Shown: in pieces, positions 44,439-54,100 of the stretch
How the letters are laid out: each line of letters opens with the position of its first letter
Numbering within the stretch: the stretch's first letter is position 1
DNA from: Lytechinus variegatus
Lineage: Eukaryota > Echinodermata > Echinoidea > Temnopleuroida > Toxopneustidae
Assembly: GCF_018143015.1 (NCBI RefSeq)
Contig: NC_054747.1
Coordinates: 31,118,733 to 31,182,732, forward strand
Reading direction: 5' to 3'
Length of the DNA stretch: 64,000 bases
Translations under genes and position numbers: made by a program
The notes under the pieces: model-generated
The model's database searches: none
The model's input: the letters and a program-made list of their open reading frames with translations, nothing else
What the model was told of the DNA's origin: nothing

Positions 44439-45500
44439 GACTTCTGAAGTTATCATTGACACAAATTTGGTCTTCACTCAATTGGTCTATCAAGTACTCG
44501 TTTGAAATTCACTTCACATTAGTGGATAATGCAGTTGGTTCCTAATAGTGTCAATACTGACTCGTATTGTTCTGGAGAATGGTCTCGAAGGATGGGTCTA
44601 CCCATGAGTATTAGATCTGGTGTATTGGAACGCAGATCATGGATCCCTGCATCCAGCATATCTTTGGAATATGAAATATCAATTATATCTAAGAATACCT
44701 CTATACAGAAGCTATGAATTTATATGTTCAAATGGTGTTGGATGTATTCACACAGAGACTAATACCCACTTTTTAAGCCTATTTATCCTTTATTTGAATT
44801 CCAAAATTGTCTGATAGTCCGATTGATATTTTTTTCAGTTCCGATGTCTGTGTGACAGAGAAGATTGTGAAATTACAGAAGAGGCAGATGAAGATTACTT
44901 TTGTCCGAGATTTGTTCGAGGTTTTAACATTTGCATCTTCACCGTTTTTTGTTTTGTCAGGCTGTGCATTTAACACTCTCACATTATTCCAGGAGGCGAG
45001 GAGCTATTTCATATTTCTGTCTTCTGACTGGTGTGATATTTGCGTTTCTGTGAATCTACTTGTGAGTGTATTTCATCTTCATTATGCAATTTTTCTCTTG
45101 GGTGTGGACGGTCCTCAAGCTCCGTTCCATTAATTTATTTCCAGTTAAAAATCTCAATATAATAGTTCGTAAAAATACATAACAATCAAGCAAATGTGAG
45201 CCTCATTTTATTTTTTTGTTTGTTTTTAAGTCTTTCAAATGAATATACATAAATAATGAGTTTACCATTAAACAAGGAAATAGGGAAGTTATAAAAACCG
45301 CATAGGTGAGTTTTTGAGATTTTTTCCCTAAAGTAATTTGACAAAAATATAATTGACATACGAGGAATTTAGAATCTTATATGCCCACAAATATCACAAA
45401 TCAAAAAAGTAAAAAAAAATCAAGATGAAAAAAAAAGGGGGAAGCAAACAAAAGAAATTCAATATAATCAGTTGAAGTTTAATGTCATCAGATAGTATTC
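44439..45500. other. Intergenic or 5' region of the 46-kb gene
   Basis: 44838 follows a TTTTTTTCAG acceptor-like site and opens a 44-codon frame containing CLCDREDCEITEEADEDYFC. 44925-45140 resembles 43270-43500 (shared GGAGCTATTTCATATTTCTG). No complete exon can be supported. Confidence 0.25.
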
Positions 45501-45503
45501 CTA

Positions 45504-45978
45504 GGCCTGTATTCTGAAGTTGGCTCTAACTTAGACCATGTATTTAATCTGTACTGAGATTTTGGGAAGCCAAATGTTTCAAAATTTGTTTACCGTAAAC
45601 GCTTCTCACGTTTACTGTGCTCTTTACTAATTCTTTAATGGTGAAAACAACTCTCATACTTATTCTTCCCACACAGTTAATAATTATGTTTTGGAGTCAA
45701 GCGAGCTGATACATTGAAACTTTACTGTGAGAGATTAATGCGATTACACTGGCTTTCCATAGTTAAACCACAACTTAAAACCAGGGGAGTGTTTCATCAA
45801 CATTTTCATCCGACAAGTTGTCAGATCTGACATCTTTCTCTGATGTTCATTGGCTGAGAGGTACTCTTACTATGGTAACCGTCGGATAAAATGGGACTTG
45901 TCGGATGAAACGTCCGACAAGTCCTTTCATGAAACGCTCCCCAGAGTTTAAATCAAACCTGACTTCAGTATACAGGCC
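45504..45978. mobile_element. MITE carrying a nested MITE
   Basis: Outer ends GGCCTGTATTCTGAAGT and ACTTCAGTATACAGGCC form an inverted repeat. The 164-bp unit at 45781-45944 inside belongs to the family of 36313-36634. Confidence 0.75.
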
Positions 45979-46028
45979 CAAGAATCTAATCAGTGTTTTG
46001 TTCTTTGTTTCCTTTTCAGATCGAAATC

Positions 46029-46466
46029 ATGGCACTAAGATATCGTCAGTCATACTCTGAAAGGGGCATTTTACATAATGATTTTATTTACCCAGCTCAT
46101 GAAAGAGTAAGAGAAGCCACATTATTAGGCTACCTAGTGCACCCCTACTACTTGGTTACGACTGATTACGAAGTTTCGAGGAGTGAGTTTGAAATAACTG
46201 TCGACGGGCAGTATGACATTGCATTTGACCAGAATGATTGGAGGTGGATTATGTGCCTTCAGTATTATATCCTCCGTTCGACGTTTCTTACCCATGAGTG
46301 GATAATGGAGCACATTCCGAATGTCGAAAGAACTCGTGATGTGCCGGCGTATGGTGCGCAGAGATGGCACCGCCCAATAGTCAGGGATCTGCAGCACTGG
46401 CACCCTGATGATGAGATACCTGCACCTAGGAGGTCCAAATACAAGATTAAGAGTAGGCAGAATTAA
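46029..46466 (+). CDS. Unrecognised 145-aa protein
   Basis: The exon starts at 46020 after a good acceptor (TTGTTTCCTTTTCAG). The ATG has a strong context (A at -3, G at +4) and the frame runs 145 codons to TAA. The protein is rich in Tyr, Trp, Arg and His (MALRYRQSYSERG, DQNDWRWIMCLQYYI, AQRWHRPIVRDLQHWHPDDE) and ends basic (RRSKYKIKSRQN). It has no signal peptide, membrane segment or known domain. AATAAA occurs at 46630-46635, after C- and A-runs. It could be the last exon of a longer gene, because upstream coding exons cannot be excluded. I do not assign a function. Confidence 0.5.
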   Translation: MALRYRQSYSERGILHNDFIYPAHERVREATLLGYLVHPYYLVTTDYEVSRSEFEITVDGQYDIAFDQNDWRWIMCLQYYILRSTFLTHEWIMEHIPNVERTRDVPAYGAQRWHRPIVRDLQHWHPDDEIPAPRRSKYKIKSRQN

Positions 46467-47040
46467 GATTCCCATAAGTCAAAGAATTTTTATGGTGCAG
46501 AGACCATCCCCCCCCCCCCCCCATCAGCCTAAGTAGCCATGTGGTGCAGAGGTCATCCGCCCCCCCCCAAAAAAAAAAAAAAAAAATAAGTAAATAAATT
46601 TCTGCGGCCCCTGTACCTATCTCACACCAAATAAAGCATTAGGCAGTTAGCAAACATCCGTGGCTGTATGCATCAATTTCTTTTTCTTTTTACTGAAAAT
46701 TTTCTCAAAAGTCCACCCTGCACCATTTCACCTAAGAAAATGCAAAAGCGCCCCAATGATAAGCTCAGTCACTTTACTCCCTCGCTTTTGAGTTTCTTTT
46801 AAAATTTTAACCCTTTTGGTAACCCCCCCCTTTGAAAAAAATTTGCCTTTGACCATATATCTATACAGGGTCTTGGCCTAGTAATATGGAGCTTTGTGAT
46901 TGATCATATGGCAATTATATTATCTCTAATTGATCATACACAATAATCATTGCAGTCAATCATAGAAATCAACCCCCAAGATCAATAACTAAGCATTATG
47001 TTACTGGGCTCAGTTATTCCTATAGGAAATTGATAGAAAG
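46467..47040. other. 3' flank of the 46-kb ORF
   Basis: Poly-C and poly-A runs at 46509-46590, a poly(A) signal at 46630, and a dispersed-repeat segment at 46860-47005 (TTGATCATA, CAATCATTGCAGTCAAT) that resembles 48380-48505, 57785-57915 and 61940-62085. Confidence 0.45.
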
Positions 47041-47990
47041 CACTTAGAAAAGTAGCATTGGAGCTCGGCAGGGTGAATGACTGGGTAACTGGCCTCGCCT
47101 ATTAAACTCGTCAGCTGAGATACCGAACCCCAAAGGATATGGATGAAAGGCACTTAGTGAACAAGCGTGGGACCTCCTTGGTAGGGTGAATGTCTGGGTA
47201 ACTGTTCTCGCCTATTAACCTCATCAGTAGAGGAACCGGAAGAAGAAATGGATGAAAGGCACTTGGTGAGCAAGCGTTGGACCTCTTTGATAGGGTGAAC
47301 TGCTGGGTAACTGTTCACGCCTATTAACCTCATCAGTAGAGGAACCAAAACGAGAAAATGGATGAAAGGCACTTGGTGAGAAAGTGTTGTTGGACCTCTT
47401 TGGTAGGGTGAACGGCTGGGTAACTGTTCTCGCCTATTAACCTCACCAGTAGAGGAACCCAAACTACAGGAAATGGATAAAAGGCACTTAATGATCAAGC
47501 GTTGTTGGACCTCTTTGATAGGGTGAACGGCTGGGTAACTGTTCTTGCCTATTAACCTCATCAGTAGAGGAGCCCAACGCCAGAAGAAATGGATGAAAGG
47601 CACTTGGTGAGCAAGCGTTGTTGGACCTCCTTGATAGGGTGAACGGCTGGGTAACTGTTCTCGCCTATTAACCTCATCAGTAGAGGAACCCAATGCAAGA
47701 AGAAATGGATGAGCAAGCATGGAACCTCTTTGATAGGGTGAACGGCTGGATAACTGTTCTTGCCTATTAACCTCATCAGTAGAGGAACCAAAACGAGTAA
47801 ATGGATGAAAGGCACTTGGTGAGAAAGCGTTGTTGGACCTCCTTGATATGGTGAATGGCTGGGTAACTGTTCCCGCCTATTAACCTCATCATTAGAGGAA
47901 CCCAACCCAAGAAGAAATGGATGAGCAAGCGTGGAACCTCTTTGATAGGGTGATAGGGCAGAGTAAACCATTCTCGCCCATCATCTGCAG
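47041..47990. repeat. Minisatellite, ~99-116-bp units, about nine copies
   Basis: GGTGAA landmarks fall at 47072, 47185, 47294, 47407, 47522, 47638, 47737, 47850 and 47949 (GGTGAT). Each unit shares GGGTAACTGTTCTCGCCTAT, TTAACCTCATCAGTAGAGGA and ATGGATGAAAGGCACTTGGT. The short spacings (99) lack the GAAAGGCACTTGG part. ORFs of 188 and 136 aa on the minus strand are products of the repeat. Confidence 0.92.
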
Positions 47991-49400
47991 GGGAACACCC
48001 CGGACCTTGTGACGACAGGCCGGTTCAGTCAGAAGTGGGGCAGGGTGAGAGTTCCCGCCTGTCTTCTGGCGAGATGCAGAATCTTCAAGGCCTTACAGTA
48101 CCAGGGTTGTTAGGAGGTGGAGCTGGGTGATAGTTCCTGTTCCCCTGCTGTATCGGGAGGAAGCCATGACCAGGGTCTCTTCCCATAGAATGTACGACTG
48201 TTTACCTTTGTCGGTGGTCTTGAGGGATTCTGACCAAGATCATCAGGCAGAAAACTCCCATTGAATGTATGCAGAAGAGGGAGTACATACCTCGAACCCA
48301 ACTTCTGGGGAAGCTCTGGGGAGTTGGCTATCAACCCCTTGACCAAACTTCCCTTAAGCAGGGTTCTAGAGATGATTCATGGGCCAATGCCCTATAAGTG
48401 AAGCTTTCACTGTTGATCCTGAGGTTAATTTCTGTGATTAATCAAACACTATAATCAATGCAAGCTATTATAGAAATTAGCCCCAGGATCAACTCATAAG
48501 CTTCATGTGGCAAGGTTCATGTTTTCCTACTACGGTCCCTTTCCCCACGGATTGTTTGACCTTTTACATCTGTGTGGGATGTTGGGCAATTTTTCAGCCT
48601 AGCGTGGTGTCGTTACACCACGTTTGGCCAAGCCTGGAAGATGGGTTCCTAACCTTTGGAACCTTGACACCGGTGCTGGATCAAAAAATGAATTTCGATA
48701 CTGGTTATCATTCAGATCAGATGGTGACACATGTGTCCCTTTTTTGTCCATTTCCCCACGGATTGTTTGATCTTTTACATCTGTGTTGGATGTTGGGCAA
48801 TTTAATTTTTCCTTAAGATTATTAAAGGGTCTATTAAGAATATCAAGAAACTATGACCAATTTTTATTTCTGGCACAATGTCTAAAATTTGTGTTTTGAG
48901 TATCCACAGGGTGCCCAATTTTTATTTTTTTCAATTTATTGATATTTTCATTGATTCGTTTTGAAATTGGGCAGACTCTTTGGGTCTATTGAGTCTCTTT
49001 GTATTTACTCAGGCTTTTAGTTTGTTGGTGATGGATTTTAATTCCAAAATGATTTTTGTTCAGGCTGTTTAAAGGTTTCTTTCATATATAAAACAAGAGG
49101 AAAGAAAAACATTTTGGGTTCTATTCTGTCTCAAGTTTCTGATTAAGTTTAGAAGGATAAGGAATGATCTTCAGATTGGGAATGGTCTTAAAATTTAGAT
49201 TGAAGGGACTCTATTCCATGCACCTGATATTTGGTCCCTTTATGTCCAGTTATGGGTGTTGCAGATTTTTTTTTCATGGGATCTTTGGAACATTTTTTTA
49301 TAAGAACTTTCTGTTCCAGGGTGGGTTTGTTCTTAATTGGTGTATGTGGGCTGGTTCCCCCCCCCCCCCCGGTCTAAAGAATCGAGTGGAGGCAGTGTAG
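47991..49400. other. Intergenic; one direct repeat
   Basis: GC-richer until ~48350. A ~60-bp direct repeat (CCCCACGGATTGTTTGA..CTTTTACATCTGTGT..GGATGTTGGGCAATTT) occurs at 48543-48597 and 48751-48806. Poly-C near 49360. No supported gene. Confidence 0.5.
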
Positions 49401-49439
49401 TGGGGTAGTATAATCCCAGCTACAAGTTAACGCCATCAT

Positions 49440-49531
49440 CCACCGTCCTATGCTCCCCACAACATTATGGGAACTAGCATGGTCATATGTGAACCAATCA
49501 GGGGAGCCGTATTCCTGCAGTAGGTCTACTG
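49440..49531 (+). promoter_or_regulatory. Candidate promoter and first exon of the PRDM gene
   Basis: CCAATCA at 49495-49501 is followed 30 bp on by a strong donor (CTACTG|GTGAGT, GT at 49532). The PRDM coding exon 1 begins behind an acceptor at 50851, so at least one upstream non-coding exon must exist. The pairing is inference. Confidence 0.25.
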
Positions 49532-49635
49532 GTGAGTTGTTCTTTCAAACTCTTATATGAATTGCTTACATCATTTGCAAGAATCGTCTCTCTTTATTCA
49601 ACAATATACAAATAATGCACGTAAGTGTGTGCATG

Positions 49636-49755
49636 CAGGTCCAAATAATGAACGATGTGAGAGAAGAGCCAATGGATATACCGCACAGAGGTCCGCAGGA
49701 CCGAGCGCGGTATATCCATGTGGCGAGTCGATCACAGAGTTCATTATTTAGGTCC
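49636..49755. repeat. Palindromic element, ~120 bp
   Basis: AGGTCCAAATAATGAAC pairs with GTTCATTATTTAGGTCC (outer) and ATGGATATACCGC with GCGGTATATCCAT (inner). The arms are separated by a short GC-rich centre. Confidence 0.85.
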
Positions 49756-49867
49756 TCTATGCACAACAATGCATTCATTGTTTTATACAATCCCCCCCCA
49801 TCCCCATGTTAATGAGTTGCCCCGAATGTGCTATATTTGATCTAAATTCTAGATAATTCCAGACCTC

Positions 49868-49945
49868 GCACTATCCTGCACTCTGACGTCAGAGTGCAGG
49901 ATAGTGCATTTGGTAAGACGTCAGAGTGCAGGATAGTGCATTTTG
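49868..49945. repeat. Perfect 40-bp palindrome centred on a CRE, plus half copy
   Basis: 49868-49907 is a perfect palindrome, each arm 20 bp (left arm GCACTATCCTGCACTCTGAC). TGACGTCA sits at 49884-49891. The right arm is repeated at about 49918-49941. Confidence 0.9.
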
Positions 49946-50385
49946 GATGCCATAGTGCAATTGGCAGAATGTCATGTGATCCAATTTGGACCAATCAGAT
50001 AACGGAACATTCTTGGGGGTTGTATAAAACTTGCTTGTCATTCATTAGGAAGTCTTCATGAAACAACAAGACATGTTTTCCCCAACCAAAGTCTTCTCAC
50101 CAATGTCAGAAGCACATATGTATTGTGTGTGGATGGATAATGGAAAACAACCATAGTGGAAAGGAGTAATTTTTCTTGAGGAATCTCTTCGCAAGGGGCG
50201 GAGCTAGCTGAGAGCAGCTTTATGGCTGGCCATATGTCGCCAGTAACGATTTGGCAAAAGGAACAACAATATTCATTAAGTTGACACTTCTGGCAATACA
50301 AAAAAATTGGTTAAAACTGTTCTCTGATGGTGCACAGATGGTGCACTTGACTCATCATCAGTTCTATAAAAGGGTTTCATGACGT

Positions 50386-50578
50386 TTTCTCCGGCGACAA
50401 TTGCTACAAATTCCACACATTAATAGCATGACCAATTTCAACCCTGGATTTACATGTAACACTATACTCTATCCTAACCCGAAGCCTAACATAAAACCCC
50501 TTTTGCAACCTTAACCCTACATCTTAAACAAAGACAAGCCCGGAGCATTTGTCGCCAGAGCAAATGTCATGGAACCCT
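50386..50578. mobile_element. MITE fragment with CAAATGTCATGGAACC end
   Basis: Shares CCTAACATAAAACCC and GAGCAAATGTCATGGAACC with 60600-60775 and 62626-62990. Confidence 0.6.
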
Positions 50579-50883
50579 ATAATTTTTTTTTTACTGAAAT
50601 GAACCCTGGCTTCTATCAGTTTTACACCATGAACACATTCAAACATAATTGTCATGCCATTCATGCTACAAATAAGTTCTCTTTATAAAAAAAGTGTTGG
50701 CCACTCATTGATGTATTTTTTAGTTTTGTTCTTTGGGTTAATATTAACTTCCATTGTGTCAATGAAATCACACAATATCTTGTGGTTTTGCTTATGACTT
50801 ATATAAAGTGTTTCAATTAAATCACTTATTTTCTTGTTCCTTTATTATTAGCGTCATCCAATGACAATAGACCTCCATGAACC

Positions 50884-51103
50884 ATGGACGGTAATTACCC
50901 ACCGGGTTTCTACTGCCCAGAAAGAAACCAACAAGAAAGACATTCCCAACAACATCAACAACATGTTACTCCCTACCCTATGGATCTACCTTATCACCCA
51001 ACCTCACAACATCAACCTGAGTTTGCTGTAGATCAACCTCTTCGACCATTCCCTGCTCCACACACTGGCCCTGGGCTTTCAATGTTGAGCTCAATATATC
51101 ATG
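50884..51103 (+). CDS. PRDM exon 1 (first coding)
   Basis: Acceptor TTTATTATTAG (exon from 50852). Codes MDGNYPPGFYCPERNQQERH and a Gln/His/Pro-rich stretch. Donor ATG|GTAACC. An upstream ATG at 50877 opens a five-codon frame that overlaps the start. Confidence 0.83.
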
Positions 51104-54100
51104 GTAACCAATACTTCATTTATTTTTTATTTGTAACTTTATGACTTTGTTTTATTATTGAAATTGCCCCCTGATTAAAAGCAATGCTCATAGTAATGAT
51201 AATTAGACTTACATCGTGCCCAATCCACACTGTAGAGTGCTCAAGGTGCTTTTTTAGGAAATTATAAAAGAAATTAAGAAGAATTGATGTTTATTCTCCA
51301 CACATATAGCTGAAATAGAGTTTTGCTATTAAATAGTGGTTCTTTAACTTGCTAATTTTTATGAAGTAAACTACTAATTAAAGCTATCTTCTGCCCATCA
51401 TTATAAATGCATTCTGCATTTAAATTGATTTTCATAACTATAAAATATCAGAGAGAACACTATCAATTTTGAGGTTGGCGCCAAACAATGATTCTTAACT
51501 TAAACTTATAAATGTTAAAGTGTGTCTGATATATCATCAAATGAATCTAAACTATATATTTTTAATTAGTATTGGGATATTTGATATTTCACTCTCTGAA
51601 CAGATTCAACTGCAGTGCCTCCAAATGCAGGGACTGGTACTATTCACGAAGTTCATAATCAGCTGCCACCGAGAGGTCAAAAGATCAAATCAACAACTCA
51701 ATCAGCAACTTATGCCCCACTTCTTACATCTCCTAGATCTCTTCCAGAAAGCACAACACAAGGTAAAGACTGTTTAATAGTAAATTTGTCAGGGAAGTAT
51801 AAATAGAATAAAAAGAATTATAAAAACGTACCACCTACCATTGCAAACATGGGCATAACATTTAGGTCAGACACAAATCACTAGAGCTTTATAGATTAAT
51901 GGTTGTTCGTGTTTAACTACCCACATTAAAAAAATCCATGTCTCTATAACGTACCTCATAAGAATTTTATTGGCAGGCACAGTTTCTGTCATCACAAGCA
52001 CTATAGCTATCTCTAAGGCTTGTGGTTGTGTGTAATGGCACCAAATTGACAACTTGGTTGTCAATTAGGAACCGGGACATGCAGGAAACCAAAAGAATGC
52101 TGTTAGATTGCTTGATGTTTCAGAGACAAGATATTTTATCTGATCACATAAGTTTGTTGGCAATTGGACGTTGACTTGAGACATATTTGAGAAGCTTTAG
52201 AAAGCCTTCAGGAATCTTCTCTTTGCTAAATAGATGAAACGTCCAATCCACCAACTGCTGCTCCTTCCAAACAAGTCCAGTCAAGGAAGCAGAGAAAGGC
52301 AGATGGGCCAAGAATTGTATCGTTGTCAACCCCAGAACTACCGCAGAGTCTTGCTTTTAAATGTTTACCTGAAGGTGTGGTTGAGGGCGTCCTTGCCAAG
52401 GGTAGGATAGAGAAAGGTTCTGAGTTCGGACCGTACACAGGATCGTTGATGAGTGAAGAACAAGGTTTGATGAAGGAATCTACATGGGAGGTGAGTAAGA
52501 AGAGCTTTGATTCATGGAGAGCTAACTAATGTGAAGATGAGTGTGTGCATAGTGGTTCTGACTCTTGTCCGGTATAAACCAGTTTGAACCTGTTAGAATT
52601 TGTTTAGACCAGTTTTGCACCATTTCTCAGCCATTTTATAGGATTTAACAGGATATCAGAGCATTGTGTCTTTTGGCAAGGTATGAATCCACTCACAACC
52701 CAAGTCCTCCAAGCAAAAACAGATGCCACAAGTCCTCACCACGAAAGTAGTTTCCAAGAAGACAATAACAAAAAAAAAATTGAGTAGAGGGAGTTGGAGG
52801 GAATTCCCCATTCCCCCCCCCCCCCCCCCGATCTGCCCCTTTGATGAAAAAAAATAATATAGGATTTGTGTAGCACATACATCCACCTTATTAGGTGCTC
52901 TAGGCGCACCCATATTACCCCGGCTAAGCTAGTCTACCGAATCCGGTGCTCACAGCTTTTTGAGGAATTACTTGCTGCCAGTACCCATTTACCTCACCTG
53001 GGTTGAGCGCAGCACAATGTGGGTAAATTTCTTACTGAAGGAAAAAACGCCACGGGTGGGAATCAAACCCACGTACCTCAGATTGAAAGATGAGAGTTTA
53101 ACCACTAGATCACAAAATATTGAATACTTTGTGTATTTACTTAACAATTTATTTTTCATTAAATTTGGTGGATGAGTACCCTTCGGGTGCATACATGTAC
53201 GTGTAAGGCATATATTCCCCAAGAAACCTGACATTAGTTTTACTCTGAAGCCTCTTAATATCTGGCTTGCCTGAAATGATGTTTGTTAACACTTACCAAC
53301 TTTATCTTCTGGGTGAGCATGACTGTCCTGATAAGGCGCACAAGAAGTAAGAACTAAGAAGTTTTTGTCTCACCTGCGAAGCAAAGTGAGACTATAGGCG
53401 CCGCTTTTCCGACGGCGGCGGCGTCAACATCAAATCTTAACCTGAGGTTAAGTTTTTGAAATGACGTCATAACTTAGAAAGTATATGGACCTAGTTAATA
53501 AAACTTGGCCATAAGGTTAATCAAGTATTACTGAACATCCTATTAGAGTTTCATGTCACATGACCAAGGTCAAAGGTCATTTAGGGTCAATGAACTTAGA
53601 CCATGTTGGAGGAATCAACATCGAAATCTTAACCTGAGGTTAAGTTTTTGAAATGTCATCATAACTTAGAAAATATATGGACCTGGTTCATGAAACTTGG
53701 ACATAAGGTTAATCAAGTATCACTGAACATCCTGCATGAGTTTCGCGTCACATGACCAAGGTCAAAGGTCATTTAGGGTCAATGAACTTTGGCCGAATTG
53801 GGGATATCTGTTGAATTCCCATCATAACTTTGAAAGTTTATGGATCTGATTCATGAAACTTAGACATAATAGTAATCAAGCATCACTGAAAATTTTGTGC
53901 AAGTTTCAGGTCTCATGATTAAGGTCAAAGGTCATTTAGGGTCAATGAACTTTGGCCGAATCGGGGGTATCTGTTGAATTACCATCATAACTTTGAAAGT
54001 TTATTGGTCTAGTTCATTAAACTTGGACATTAGAGTAATCAAGTATCACTGAACATCCTGTGCGCGTTTCAGGTCACATACCAAGGTCAAAGGTCAATGA

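Noticed and set aside
44838..44972. Cysteine-containing exon (CLCDREDCEITEEADEDYFC)
   Set aside because: There is an acceptor-like site, but the frame ends after 44 codons with no donor and no known domain; kept only as a lead near the 46-kb ORF.
47154..47971. Protein-coding gene on the minus strand (188 and 136 aa)
   Set aside because: The ORFs consist only of minisatellite units whose frame shifts between copies.
47041..47990. CRISPR array
   Set aside because: Units are contiguous, variable in length and lack unique spacers, and the genome is animal.
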